A stretch of 64,000 nucleotides of DNA, taken from assembly GCA_001600875.1 (NCBI GenBank), contig BCLD01000014.1:463475-527474 (forward strand). The letters run 5' to 3'. Origin of the DNA: Solicoccozyma terricola (Eukaryota; Basidiomycota; Tremellomycetes; Filobasidiales; Piskurozymaceae). The notes beneath the pieces are model-generated. The model did not search any database. It was not told where the DNA came from and saw nothing but the letters and a program-made list of their open reading frames with translations. A program made the translations under genes and the position numbers. Position 1 is the stretch's first letter, and each line of letters opens with the position of its first letter. Shown here in pieces: positions 11,323 through 34,530 of the stretch.

Positions 11323-13897
11323 CTAACATCCAGATACCCGCACCTGTGTTGCATTTATTCTTGGCGATATCCGCATCGCATCGAGACTAGTGCTAAGCAT
11401 AGCTCCCTCCAAAAACGATGCGCCTGCCCGCATGCTGCCACTGAATCCAGCCTTGGGTGACAGGTAGGACGATCGGGTAGGAAAGCTCGTTCCTTCTTGA
11501 TTGTCTTCCATCTCGGACGCGTCGGTGACATCTTGCTCGTCTGGCTCCTCATCTGCCATTCCCGCAGGTCGCGGCACATCCTCCCACTTGCGATAGATAG
11601 CATCTATCCACTCGCGAGATCTTGGGAGGTCGTACGGATCGAAAGGAAAGTAAGACTCGAGACCGGTGTCAACGAGGAATTGTCGTGAAATGAGAGGAAG
11701 GAGAGTCATTCCCTCTCCGGAGGACTCATTTGTAGGTGGTGGTGCTCCAGATCCGCTCACAGCAGCGGAGGTGAGGCGGTTCTGCTCCATGATAGAGTAG
11801 CAAAACATGAAGTCAGTAGAATGGGCGATCTTAGCAAACATCTCCACGACGGCAGGGTAGCAGGCCTGTGGGCGAAAAGTAAATTTTGATTAGGCCATGG
11901 CGTGAGCTAGGGAAGGACCTATCAACTCACCATCAAAGGATTTAACTTCGATGTAATCGCCTTCTGATAAATATCCAGATCCGTCATCCACCTGCCATGT
12001 GGGGACAAAGGTTGCTCCGCCTCCATTTCCATCTCTCCGATCACATCTTCCTCCTGGACGTCCAAAGTCCCTCCGACATCAAAGGCGTGCCATCTAAAGC
12101 AGAAAATCATCATCATCGCCTGGCAGACCGCATAAAATACTGGTAAAGTACCACTAGCTGCGAGTTCTTGAGGATTCTCCTTTGCTTCTTGAAGCTCGCC
12201 ATCGATGTAAGCCAAAAGATAACCAGCAACCTTCCGAGCTTGCGCGTCGTCGACGTACTGGGCGCGACTGACGAGACTGGAGACGTATCCAGCCGCTGCT
12301 ACCCGAGTGACTACAGCTGGATTCCGCTCGAACAGTGCTTTGGAGACCAGTAAACCTAGGAAGAGCTCTGAATATTGAGTGTCGAGTGAACAACACCAAA
12401 AGAAGATGAATTGTACCCGTCGGCATTGAAATGTCGGCAGGATGAGACGATCGAAGATTGAAAGCAGCGTCTGGAAATGGTGTAGTCGAACCAGAGAATT
12501 GTTTGCCGTGGATGAAGTAATCGTCGATGATGTCCCCACGAACATCCTGCAGAGATGCTGGAGAAAATAGTGGATCAACGCATCCAGCTTGGCCTTCATC
12601 TCGGCCAGAATTTTCAGTCTTTCCGCCATTTTCTCTTCATCTTCATCTTCGTCTGAAACCGAGCCTTCTTCAGAGGACAGATCCTCTATGTCCACTTCCG
12701 ATTCCGAATCCCCTTCGGCATCGTCGTCAGAATCGATCTCCCCGTCTACCTTTTCGGTCACTAGCGAGTTTAGTGGATCGTTCTCCAAAGGATCGGCTCG
12801 TAATGACGATGCTATCATTTCTTCGTCTTCATCTCCATCGACGTCTTCCAGTTCCGTTTGAATCTCGACCTGTAGGAGGAGAAGGATATGAATTGGTCAA
12901 GGTCCAATTGCGATAGGAAATGCTTGAAAGTCCACCCACATCTAATCGAATTAACCTATCAATCACCCCTTCCCAGACCTTCCCGGCCACATCCCCACAA
13001 TATTCCACCACATCCAGGACATTCCGAATATAGGTAACATACTCGACCTGAGATTCTTTTTTCCATGGGAAATGCTTGAGGAGAATGGGTTGAAGAGTTG
13101 TCGGTAATGTCGGAATGAGCTCCAAAAGATGTTTGATGAGGCTATGGTAACGGGAATAAAGCAGTCGGCGGGAGATTGGTGGATAATCAGGATGAATTGA
13201 CATTCGTTTTTCTGTTGTCGCAAGGAATATTGGTTAGATATGGCTCCTGCATTTATCACATTTCCGAAACGTAACGTACGCCATGTTAATCCTTTCACGG
13301 CTCTGTTCGCAATCTCTCCCACCCATTCCGGTCTGGCACTCGCAAGTGTCCCCGTGAGCGCAACGTAGCTTCTGACGAAGCGCTCGTCTGCGACTGCCCA
13401 TGGGAGGGAGACGATGGCGGTAACGAGAGACGAGTGGAGGGACGTGAGGAGGGAAACGGAAGATGTAATTGCTTGAATCAAAGGAAGAGTAGTAGCAAAA
13501 TCGGGGATTGGGGAAGTTGGTGTTGGTAGGAAGTGAGAGACGAGTTCCTGGTATGGGACATCGTTTCCCTGCACGATTGAAACAAGGATTAATTCACCTG
13601 GACTTGGTCGTGTGATAGGAGTGGCGGACCCACCTTTGGCACCTGCTCCAAAGCGTTTCTGACGAAAGTCCTGATGATACCTCGCTTGTATTCCTCGTCA
13701 GCAACCTTACTCATCTTAGCATCACCTGTGCTTTTTGTACGCCTAGGAGGTATGATATCCAGCCCATCGATCTGTAGTGAACGCTTTTGCCCTGCGTATG
13801 AAATCGTTCGGGTGACGACCGGCTCTGCAGCTCCCGGTGCGACTGTACGTTGTATTTTGGAAGGCGACTTGTTGGAGGATGTCATGGTGAGTGCCAT
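11323..13897 (-). CDS. RRN3: RNA polymerase I-specific initiation factor RRN3 (TIF-IA)
   Basis: Rrn3 binds RNA polymerase I and recruits it to rDNA promoters. Exons read on the minus strand give a basic N-terminus, then FLPTPTS and a helical-repeat body. The family landmarks are SYVALTGTLASARPEW, SRYHSLIKHLLELIPTLP, HFPWKKESQVEYVTYIRN, a long acidic Asp/Glu/Ser insert (about 12640-12850), RRVQFIFFWCCSLD-SELFLGLL, GYVSSLVSRAQYV, TLPVFYAVCQAMM and the closing YFPFDPYDLPRSREWI. The acidic insert is typical of Rrn3 from yeast to man. Start: two in-frame ATGs, 13897 and 13885, are both possible. The gene is convergent with RIM101 (135 bp apart) and tandem with the Mit1-like gene upstream. Confidence 0.9.
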
Positions 13898-14141
13898 TGG
13901 GCTGAAGAGCAGACCCGGCAACACCACTGCGACGGGTGACTGATGGTGATATGGTTGCTGAGGATGTGATCATGGTTCTCCACTTTTTGAAAGTCGACTC
14001 GAGGCACACGTGAAAGCACATTCATCAGTGGCGAATCCCGGAATGGTTTACATCCTCCTGAGTCCCCCATCTACCATCATCATGCAGTGTCGTTCAATCC
14101 GCTGCTACTCTGATACTCTCCTACTCTCCTACTCTCCGCAT

Positions 14142-24699
<10,558 letters not shown>

Positions 24700-24932
24700 C
24701 ACAAGCAGCGAGTGTCACTGCATTCATGCCAATATCATCCGTCTTGAATATTTTACATGTAATTTTGCACGATTGGGCGAAAAACAGTCGGTCGTCATTA
24801 TCGGCATTATGAATTCATCAGGCATCAAAAGCAGGAACCGAGTCGTATCAAGGAATCCAATATGGCGGAGATAGGTGTCGAGAAACATCGTTGATTCGGT
24901 CTGAGAGTAACGTGTGCGATGGGGGAAACTAA

Positions 24933-27900
24933 TCAATGGCTGGGTAGAGTCCCGGAGTGGTCGGGATTTGCTGCTTCGCTAGTTGGTCGTGCATCTGGTT
25001 TCCGAGAAGCATCTCCTTCCCCGGCTGCACGCTTTGCGTCAGGTGAAAACGACCGCTCCCATTGATGGAACTCCTGCGAAAGATTGTCGAAGGTGGTGTC
25101 ACCGTTCGCCTGAGAAGCTCGACTCGACCGTCTACCAGAACCTGAATGCTGCTCGCTACCCGGCCGACGTCCGCCGCCTGTTTCGTCCACATCCAAGAGC
25201 AGTCCAATTTTGTGTGTCAAAGTTTCGTTCTCCTGGCGCAACTCTGAATTTTCCTGCTCGAGCTCCTCCCAGTTTCGGTCATCCCCACCATGGTCGAGCT
25301 CTTCTCGCAGCTGGGCGACCCGCGAGTCGGCGTCAACTAGTCGTCGACGCATGATGTCAACCTCTCGCTCGCGACCTGCGTTGACGTCTCTAAGGGCACC
25401 CATCTCCTCTTGCAGGGCTTCGAAACGCTTCTGCAGCTCGGTATGTTGGGCTGCAAGCTTCTGGAACTGTCGAGATGACTCGACATCCAGTGTGGGAGTG
25501 CCTCTTCCAGAAGCTGTTGCCGATCGGGTGCGGGATCCAGCCTCGTTACCATTGATTCCCTGCAGTGAGTCTAGCTCAGACTGCAGGGTCGCGTTGAGGT
25601 TCTTCTGTTTCGCGACCTCGTCCTGCAGAAGTGACGGAAAGATCAGGAAAATCCCAACGCTTCCAGCGAAATACGTAACTGACCTTCAGACGTCGGAACA
25701 CACGTTCTGTACCCCTGTAACCGCCATGACACTGTCAGCATTGACGACATCCGCCAAGTAGAGGGAGACGAGACTCACTTTACGTATTGTACCGCCGTTT
25801 GGTAATCCGACTCGAGCTGCTGTACCTTCTTCTTGTGAGCTGCCTCAGTCTCGGCCAGCTTCTTCTCTACATCAGCGACTCGGATGTTGGACGATTCCGG
25901 CGATAATGACCGCATGGACGGTGATGAGGATCGATCTTGCTGTAATCTTTCAATCCGCTGCAGATGATCCTGCTCTCGAGCCTGAGCGTCGTCTAGCTGT
26001 CGGGTCAAAGCCGCCGCTTCGCCTCGCGCCTTGTCAGCGGCTTCGCTCTGTTGCGTGAGCTGCTCCTCCAGGCGGCGTGTCGTATATGAGTCTGAGTCGG
26101 CCTTGATGTCATCATCGCTGACAGCTACGCCACTATCCGCCAGGATATTCCGTAACATGGCGCATCGTGTTTGGGATTCGGACAGCTGAGCATCTCGAGC
26201 TCTGATATCGTTTGCTTTGGCGTTAGCTTCCTCACGCAGAAGAGCAATCTCGCCACGAGTTGAGGCAAGCTTGGCCTTGACGCTGCGAAGCTCGGAATGC
26301 AAAGCCTGCTGTTGATGCTCAAGATCGTGAGCTTGTTGCCGGTATTGAGAAACACCGGCTTGAGCTACATCCACTCGAGATCCGGCTTCGTTGAGTAGCT
26401 TTCTCAAGGAGGTGGTCTCCAGCTCCAAAGCCTGGGCCTTCTCTTGATGGACTCGGGATGCTCGATTATCATCGGCACGCAAGGCCTTGTGAGAGTCCAG
26501 AAGCTCGCCAATTCGCGACGTTGTGACTTTTCGTAAAGTGTCGGCCTCCTCTCGAGACTTCGTCCACAAGTCCTCGATCGTCAGCTTGCGCTGTACTGCT
26601 TCTTCCGCTTCACGAGTTTTTGCGTCCAGTTCCGTCCTGAGGTCGACGATCTCGGCTTCGAGGTCCCGATGCTTGGCGACAGCGCGCTCGTGCTGGTCGT
26701 GGAGATGATCAGCACGGTCTCCGGCAGCTGCAACTGCCTGCTGTACCTCTTCGAGAAGGCGGAGATGGTCGTCGCGTCCAGCCGTGGCCTCGTCAAGTTG
26801 CGAACGCAGATGCTGTATCTCCGCACCTTGTTGCTGTGTCGATGAGGACATAGCAATGAGACGTTCAGAGTGTTCCCGCAAATCAGCATCTCTTCGTGCG
26901 TGATCCGTCCGCAGCTGCTCGAGCTCTGATCGACTCCGTTCTAGACTTGTTGCTGCTTCAGCGGCGCGTTTGGCAAGATCCGCTTCACGTTCCTCTGCAT
27001 CTGCTCGCATCGCTTTCTCTGATTGTAGGCTTGATTCGAGCTGTGATATCGTTTGGCGCTGCTGTTCATACTGCTGAGATACGTGGACAAGTTGCTCTTC
27101 CAGGTCATTGATCCGCTCCTGGTCAATTCGGGAGAAATCGATCGAGCCTCCTGCATCCAGCGTGGCCAACTTAGCGCGATAAAAGGCCGCCTCCTGGATG
27201 GCACCCTCTCGAAGGCGTTCCGTGTCAGCTTGTCGTTCGTCCGCTTGGCGCGTGGCTTCTGCCAGTTCGTTCTACAGACGACGTTAGGAAGCAGGATATA
27301 AGTCGCTATTGAAGATGGTCTAGTAGGCCATCCACTCACTCGTAACGCAGCGTAATTTTGTTTTAGCTGCAGAAGAGCCTGATTCATGCCAAGCGTTGAC
27401 GAAGTTTGCTCTGCATGCGCCCTATCGACACTGGAATCCAATCCTAGCCCGTCTTCACTGCCACCAGATAGAAACCCAGATTCCTTGGCTTGTTGCAGAG
27501 CCGCACGAAGGACGGCTTCTCGGTGTTTGGCCGCAGCGATCTCGGCATCCTTGTCTTTGAGCTCCCGCATAACGTCTCCAGAGCTGATGACGGAGTTCGG
27601 GCGATCGGCGGAAAATCCAGTTCCAATGGGTGATCTGGCACCGTAGTAGAAAGCGTCCGCCGGAGGCGGTTGATCCGCAGAAGGAGACTGTGCCGCACGA
27701 GCCCGACCTACAGCACCGTTATAAGCATGCTGAGGTGACATCGTCCTCGGCAATGAGGCCTGCGTCGAGCTGGGGTGCTCCTCGTCCCCATTGACGGGTG
27801 TTTGCTTGTGAGTAGCTGCGGAATTCGTCTCAGTACTGTCTATCGGAGAAAAAGGGCGGCTGCGATCTCCTCCGACGCCATAAACGTCGTCGTCCTGCCT

Positions 27901-30283
27901 TCGAGGCCTTTGTGGTGGGCCGTTTGACTTGGTGGCATTGGCTTGATTATCATTCGACTGTACCAGCTGTCTCTCAGCGATGGAGTCGAGATTGAGGGGC
28001 GGCCCTAGTGCCGCTTGCTGAGGTGAGCGGTCGAGAGAAGCGCTCGACGCCGATCGCGGCGGATTGCCATTTGGTTGTCGTTCAGTCGTCATCGGTGACA
28101 TTGCTCGACTCGCAACGACGTCGGGACTCGAGCTTGGTATGTTCTGTACAGGCCGCGTCTGGGTCTGCACCTGAGCTGGTGGCGCTGACTGTCTACCTAG
28201 AGAGGCCGTACGAGGACGAGACGTGTCATCCATTCCAGAGGGAAGCTGCTGCGGTTGTGCCGATTGTCCAGGAGGGTCAACCATGGCCGGCATGGACGAT
28301 TTTCGAGCTATCTGTTGTTGGCCAGCGGGACGTGGAACGTCGGCAGGGTACTTTATCTTGGCTGGAAATTGAACGACAGATTGTTTTGTGAGCCAACATC
28401 TTGCGAGAAGCAATCTGCTTGCGCACGCACCGGTATCCAACACATGCACGACGGATGGGTCATCAGGCCTCGTCTGGGCAAACGCAGCATTTGATTCTCC
28501 GCCCAGAACTATCACTTGCTTGCCGAATGCAGCCATGGAGTGGCCTGATCTCCCTGTTGGAGCTGGTCCCATATTTTGAAACATATACCATCGGCGATCT
28601 ATAGGAGAGTCGAGTCAGTTCACGGTACTCGAGCCTTGATCACGCCGAACGCGGAAAATACCCACTAGTAATCTTGAAAGCCGTCAGATCTCCCAAATCT
28701 TTCCCGTTGACATCCCTCCCACCAAATACATAGATCACATCATCGACCAGCGCCGCTGAATGGCCCTCACGAGGCACTGGGATATATCCTATACATTGCA
28801 ACTCGGTCCAAGTACGGGTGGGAACGTCGTATTGCCACGTATCGTTGTAATGGAAAGCGCCATCGGTTCCACCGAAGCTGGCAGAGGACGAACGCGTTAG
28901 TGGCTTAGGAAGAAGACGTTGAATGTTTAAATCATAGCAGCCTCCTCACATGATAATCTTGTCCTGATACGCGGTCATTACATGACCCGTTCTAGCCGGT
29001 GGTGGATCATTCGCAGGAGTTTCTAAGACCCAAGTCGGCGTAGCAATGACTGGAGGTCGGGCAAAAGCGAGGCGAGGCATCAATCTCAGTGATCTCCGGC
29101 AGGACTAATATAACATCTCGTACTCACGACTATTCAGGTCAAAAGACCACAAATCATTCATGAACAAGCCATCTACTTGTCCACCAAAGATGTAGAACTT
29201 GCTACTTTGCATGCAGACCGCATGACCGTATCTTCCCCGAGGAGATGGCCCCTCCGGGTTGATCTTTGTCCATTCTTTAGTATCTGTTATGTGTGTTGAC
29301 GACCCTTCTTCATCAGCCCAACGAACAGATTCCACTTTCCAGGAAAAGACTCCATAACGTACGAATATTGAACAAATACAACGACTCGTCTTGATCCTCC
29401 TCCATCCTTGTTTTCGTATCACCACCCCAAACGATCAAAACACTCCTAACCAACGCACTCGCATGTCCCACTCTCGGAATCGGTATTTGTCCTGTGGCCT
29501 GAACCAATGCCGTCGAGAAATCTTGACAATCCAACGCGTAAAGATCATTACGGACCGTCTCGCGAACGAGACCACCGAAAATGAGGAGATGACCACTTTG
29601 TGTTGGGATTGGAGGGAGGGAGAGGCCGTATCGTGGGAATGGGGAGAGGGCGGGGGTTGAGCCGTTGATCGATGGGGTGATGGTGAGATGACGGGTCGAC
29701 CATGGGTACTGGTAGTGCGAGATACGAGACGGCGTTAGACAAAACCAGACACCTCCGGGTCAAACACTCACACTCGGTACACTACCCCCGCCACCAGTCT
29801 GAGGTCCCTTCCCTCCAGCTTGCTGCACATGCTGCAACATTTGACCCTTCGCACTGATTTGGGGATTCATCATACCGCTTGGTGGTGCTGGGCCTCTCAG
29901 TGATCCATGTCCATTAGGCGGAGTAGTCTGAGATTGTGCGTTTTGAACAAGTTGCGTTGGAGGAGGATACGATGAAGTTGATTGACGAGGTTGGCTTTGA
30001 GTGAGTGAGCAAGTTTGAATCAGCTTGATGTGATCTCGAAATCACAAGCATATCAAACTGTATAAACTCACTCTTGTGGTATGATCCCGGCTCCCATCCC
30101 ACTTCTACCTTTCGCATACCCGGAACCAGCGACGATCTCCATCCCACCTGGTGCTTCCACACTTCCAGGACCTCCGGGACCAGGACGACCTCCTGCACCT
30201 GCATTCTGCGAATTTTCCTTTTGTCCGTGGGCTGTTACAGCTGAAGAGTGGGTATCTGATGTTTTGCGTTTGAAGAAGGACAT
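24933..30283 (-). CDS. KEL1: Kelch-repeat and coiled-coil cell-polarity protein (Tea1/Kel1-like)
   Basis: The start at 30283 (MSFFKRKTSDTHSS) is followed by a Gly/Pro/Gln-rich disordered stretch. About six kelch blades lie between 28440 and 29680: HLLIFGGLVRETVRNDLYAL, PRVGHASALV-IVWGGDTK, SPRGRYGHAVC-FYIFGGQVDG-NDLWSFD, RTGHVMTAY-KIIIFGGTDG-NDTWQYD, PREGHSAALV-IYVFGGRDVNG and TGRSGHSMAAF-VIVLGGESN. After a long Ser/Pro/Gln-rich linker, almost the whole C-terminal third (27350 to about 25100) is heptad-rich coiled coil (e.g. INDLEEQLVHVSQQYEQQ). The layout matches fission yeast Tea1 and Aspergillus KelA, which mark growing cell ends. The protein should exceed 1500 residues. I did not resolve every small intron. 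It diverges from GET2. Confidence 0.85.
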
Positions 30284-30838
30284 CTTTCTTGATTCAGAGC
30301 TGATCTTCGTTTAGCGATCGAGATAAGTGAGTACTTGTGGTCATTCAGGGGTTGATAGAGGGGTTGAATCAGTCGTCTAGATGAGCAGTGGTCACCCGAT
30401 GAAGGATATTCTCCGATGAGGAGAGACTACCGCTATCAATTGTGGATGAACGGATCGTTGACTTCAACCGTCCTTTGTGGTGTTGCTATGGATGAACGAC
30501 GGCTGAACTCTTCGCCAGCCACGACGATGTGGGACCCCTCGACGTGAGTTGTCGCTGATCGAGTAGGAGGAGGAGGTTGATGAGCATGCGGCTTCTATTT
30601 CAACCAACCAGCTCGTTGACAGTAGTGAAGGGCCCATCCTCTATCGCGTAAACAAGGGACGCGACTAGGAAGCGGACATCCTGGACGGGGGAAGTCGGGG
30701 GTCGGTGATGTCCGCGTGTCGTCACTCGGGCTAGCGACCCCCGCAGGTTAGATGAGGTGGCAGCCATGAACACAGACATCCGATCCATCCCTCCATCCCT
30801 CCATCCATCTCTCTGCCTTGTACAATCTGTCTGTCACC
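30284..30838. promoter_or_regulatory. Divergent promoter between the kelch gene and the GET2-like gene
   Basis: 555 bp without a supported gene. The GET2-proximal part holds a ccatccctccatccctccatccat repeat (30786-30815), typical of CT-rich leaders. Nothing else stands out. Confidence 0.5.
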
Positions 30839-32316
30839 ATGTCGTCTCCTCCACAGCAGCCAGAGATGTCGGAAGCAAGGAAGAGAGCAGAGGCTAGAAA
30901 GGCAAAGATCCTGGCGAGAGGTAAGTTGGTTGAGCTTTCCCGTCTTCACATCCCTAACTCAAGGAACAGTTGCTGACCGCCGTTTGTTGGAACCACTTTC
31001 TCCTCCTTGTGATGCTTCTCTGCTCGTCTATTCTTCAACATATGATTATTTCGTCATACTGCTGCTGTTGCAATCCTCAGGAGGAGCTGGTCTCGCGAAA
31101 CTTGCTTCTACAGCGCGAGGTGAAGAAGCTAGTATGTTATATGACAGTGAGTCGATATATAATTCCAATTCACTCTTAAATAGCTACAACCTACTAAGTC
31201 TCAACACCCTTTCATCCTTACATCTTACCTTCTAAATGAAAAGCTAATACCCCACCACGCTCATCCACATCCACTCCTGTCCAATCCAAACCAACCTCCC
31301 ATTTCCCACCCCAACCCTCCACCACCTCCACCAATTCCTCATTCCCACCCACCGATCCCTCAATCGACTATCAACAACAACTCGAACAGATGATGTCCAT
31401 GTTCGGTGCCTCAGCCGGTGGAGCACCGATGGGTCCTGCAGGAGGTGGACTCGATGATCCAGCTGGAGCAGAGGCGTTTCAAAGGTTATTAAGCGGGATG
31501 ATGGGTGGTAATCCAGGTGGCGGTGGTGCTCCTACATTCCCTGGATTTCCTGGATTGCCCGGTATTGGAGGCGGAAATTCCGATCTAGATCTTGCGCAAA
31601 TGGATCCAGAAGCAGATCCACCTTCACCTACTATTCCTCCTTCTTTCCCATCGGGTTTCCCTTCGTTTCCTTCCTCTCCACAACAACAACAACCACACAA
31701 GCGTACGCTTACATCTCGTCTTCTCCCACTTATTCACTTGATAACCATCGTCGTCTTTTTCTGCTTTACTATTCTCGTTTGGGAGCCGAGAGTGAGAGCT
31801 GCCAAAGGTGGAGTGGAAGAGCTGGTGGATGGCACTATGGATTTGTTGGGTGGATGGAGGAGGTGGGGTGTTATGGGATGGGAGAAAGGTTTGAGTTCCA
31901 TCAGAGCTGGGAGTGTTACGGACGTGGTGAGTGGTTTGCCGATCTGGTTTGATTACGGAGAAATCTGGTGATCGGTAGCTAAGCATGTTTATGCGGTCCG
32001 ATGTCGGATAGCCGGTGTTTTGGGCTTTCATCACGTTGGAGTTGATTCTACAGACTACGAGGTTCATGTTACTCAAGGTGATTGAATGGGTCCATGCTTC
32101 TACCTTCAAGGACTACAATTGCTGAACACTTTCATATCACAGTCCCCGCCACCTCCCCCTTCCTTCCTCACAAACTACCTCCCTCTCCTTCCTCCCAAGA
32201 TCTCCAATCCAATCGTCCTAGTCACGCGATACGCACATCTCCTGAATCAGACGTACAAAGACGGGTGTTTGTTGATTCTGTTGTATGGGATCACCATTGT
32301 GGTGGCGGGAAAGTGA
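30839..32316 (+). CDS. GET2: GET2-like (CAML-type) ER receptor subunit for tail-anchored protein insertion
   Basis: Exons 30839..30920, 31081..31146, 31244..31926, 32012..32077 and 32143..32316 sum to 1071 nt, or 356 residues. The N-terminus SEARKRAEARKAKILARG-GAGLAKLASTARGEEA resembles the Get2 pattern of a basic RxxR helix followed by G-(A/S)-xRLxK(L/I)T. In Get2 that region captures the Get3 ATPase with its tail-anchored cargo. A Gly/Pro-rich linker follows (GMMGGNPGGGGAP). Three hydrophobic segments close the protein: LLPLIHLITIVVFFCFTILVW, VFWAFITLELILQTTRFML and GCLLILLYGITIVVAG. This is the three-TM C-terminal layout of Get2/CAML. The family call rests on the N-terminal motif and topology, since these proteins diverge fast. 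Confidence 0.75.
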
Positions 32317-32706
32317 ATATCATATACAATGATGTGTTTAATGGATGTGATAGCGCCGATCCATTTAGTTTCTGTTTCTCGCGCAGCATTCGGCGACGTC
32401 GGACTATAACACGTGCCACGTTGTACCATTTGTTGGAGGCTCAGAAGCGCTGCTGTCTGTTCTGCGCTTAATGGTCATTTCGGAGCCGATGGACCGCCGT
32501 CTTCCTACCCACCTGAATGAGGTGACAAGCTGGTCTCGAGCGGTTCTCTAGCACACGTCAAGCACAACTCGTGAGTGTCGCATTGAGGACCTCAGGATAC
32601 ACCCCTCTACGTGCTCTCTTCAGATTCGTTACTGACACTGTGATATTTACGTATCGTATTCAGCTACTCATCAACCTTTTCAGTCTAAAACCCAAAACCC
32701 AACAAA
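32317..32706 (+). promoter_or_regulatory. Spacer between GET2 and eL28; eL28 promoter and leader
   Basis: No gene is supported. A CACGTG palindrome at 32410-32415 is followed at once by CCACGT, giving two overlapping E-box-like words about 300 bp before the eL28 start. The leader just before the ATG (caaccttttcagtctaaaacccaaaacccaac region) is purine/C-rich with repeated aaaaccc. Confidence 0.5.
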
Positions 32707-33586
32707 ATGTCTGCCGATCTCCAATGGTTGTTGATTAGGAAGTTCAACTCTTTCATGGTCAAGGGTCTCCCAGAGGGTCCTATCATGTCCCGCGAGCAAG
32801 TGGGTGGAATAATCACACATGTCAAAAGTTGGGGAAGTTTGGGAAAGCTGACTTGGGAATTGATTTTCGGTTCATTTTCAGGGAAACTTGTTGAACGTTC
32901 ACTCTCACAAGTTCTCTGGTCTCGTTAACAGCAAGGTGTGTGTTAGGTTGGCTGCTTGGAATGGGCGTGTGGATTGGAGGAGGGAGAGGATCAGAGAGTA
33001 ACGCGCGACAGCAAGCTGACGAAAGGCACACTATTATTCTCTTTCTCGACTCGACATCTTTCCTTCACTCGCTGGACAATCATCTCATCAACGTATCAGA
33101 CCATCCACATCTCTTCCACCTCCGAGGATGGTGGTGTCTCTATCGTCACCATCAAGAAGGATGCCAACCCCCGCCACGTGAGAACATCCGGCTGACTGGC
33201 CTTTTGGGAGATCATCAGACGGACGGGTGCTGATATCATCCCCTTTTTCATCAGGTCGCCGCCGCCAAGCAGACCACCAACTTGAAGCGATCAACTGGTT
33301 CTCGTCGTGCTGCCAAAATCGCCGCCGCTGAGACCGCCGGTAAGGGTTACCGACCTGATCTCCGACACGTAAGTTGCAAAAATCCCCTCGAACAATATTT
33401 CTCTTGTCTTACTAGCTGACTTGACATTGTAACCCCTTTTTCTAGGCTGCCGTCGCCCGTGCTTCCACCCTCGTCCGAGCCAACCACTCAGCTGCCTTCC
33501 CAAAGGAGAAGAAGACCGAGAGGACCCCCCGAGGTAACAAGAAGGGAAAGCAGGTCGTTTCCACCGAGGAGACCGCCGAGGAATAG
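32707..33586 (+). CDS. 60S ribosomal protein eL28
   Basis: Exons 32707..32799, 32882..32935, 33100..33177, 33255..33368 and 33446..33586 sum to 480 nt, or 159 residues. MSADLQWLLIRKFNSFMVK corresponds to the eL28 opening MSxxLQWxxxRxxSSF. GNLLNVHSHKFSGLVNSKTIHI matches the NLxxxxSFxYxGLxxxKxxxV block, and GKGYRPDLRHAAVARASTLVR matches KYRPDLRxAAIRRASxIL. The C-terminal tail is Lys-rich. eL28 sits on the large ribosomal subunit of most eukaryotes but is missing from Saccharomyces. (The yeast gene called RPL28 is uL15, so I give no symbol.) I looked in the four introns for box C/D or H/ACA snoRNAs and saw none. Confidence 0.93.
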
Positions 33587-34530
33587 TGGTTTACTCGTTG
33601 TTAGGGGACTGGCAGAGTAATCGCTTGTATTGCCCAATGTGGATGATGACATGTGATGACTGCCATGCTATTGAGCGTATTGGGCTGTCTTTGCTCTCTA
33701 TGTGAAAAGGCCGTGGCTTCCTCTCGACCTCCTGGCTCCCGTTCAGAGTCTGGAAGACTCTTGTGATGCACGTTCCTGGGAGCGAACTATGCATGACGTG
33801 AGCCGTCCTCCTCGCTACTACGATGGCGGCATAAACTGGGGAATATTCGCTGTTGCACCCGCCATAGACTAGCCTCTATATTGAATGCACCGAGGTTTTG
33901 ATTTCCACAGGACTGGGAAATTGCACGGCGCAAAGGCCCAAAAAAAAAAAAAAAAAGTCCGGGCCCGCAGTTTCCCGGCGTTGAAAAAAGTTATCACAGC
34001 TCGGATCTGCACCAGCATACGATGCGTGGCACCACAACCCTTGCAGATTGACTGCGTCAGCGTCTACTGTGCGGCTGCAATTAACCTCTGTTTGTAACAA
34101 CAGAGTAGTTGTACATGCACGACGCGTCTCTGCGATGACCTTGTGTCGATTTGATGGTCGATCGCAGAGGGAGCGAGAGTGCCTTGGAAGGATGCGCCGC
34201 CGATGCGCAGTGACAGCGAGAGCGAGAGCGACATCGGGGGGCCTCTGGCTCCTGTTGTGACGAGAGCGGCCCCCCAGCGTTCGCTCTTAGGCATCGAGCA
34301 GAGAGCGGTGCATCGCCTTGTTCTTCCGTGTTGACGTCGTGTCACGCATCACTTCTGACCTGTCATCAATCCTCGCGTCGCGAATGGAAAAGTGGGAAAG
34401 CGAGCAGGGCCAGTGGGAAAAGGGCCCTCTCTCTCTTTCTCATCATCCAGCAATTACTTCTATTCTATCCCACCCCTCATAACCATCACTCCACCGCACA
34501 CACTCAAACCACGCTCACTCACTCATAAAC
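33587..34530. other. Intergenic stretch between eL28 and the GPI-type protein
   Basis: 944 bp without a supported gene. An A17 run lies at about 33940-33956. The stretch 34160-34260 is a GA/GC-rich low-complexity block (gagcgagag words). A CT-rich tract with tctctctctttctc lies at 34424-34445, some 90 bp before the next start codon, as in strong fungal promoters. Confidence 0.6.

Noticed and set aside
12361..12425. A GT..AG pair in RRN3 (gtacaa..attcag) that looks like an intron
   Set aside because: The interval is open in frame and encodes RVQFIFFWCCSLD-SELFLGLL, which matches the conserved VQFFMFY-SF region of RRN3; removing it breaks the frame.
26125..26889. Extra minus-strand frames inside the coiled-coil part of the kelch gene
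   Set aside because: They are frame shadows of the 464-codon heptad-rich frame, which alone has coiled-coil periodicity and links to the kelch exons.
30786..30815. ccatccctccatccctccatccat as a telomere-like or structural repeat
   Set aside because: It is a short CT-rich leader tract before GET2, of the kind common upstream of fungal genes, and it does not match a telomere unit.
32800..33445. snoRNA genes in the introns of the eL28 gene
   Set aside because: Ribosomal-protein introns often host snoRNAs, but I found no box C/D or H/ACA pair in the four introns; the longest is 164 nt and T/C-rich.
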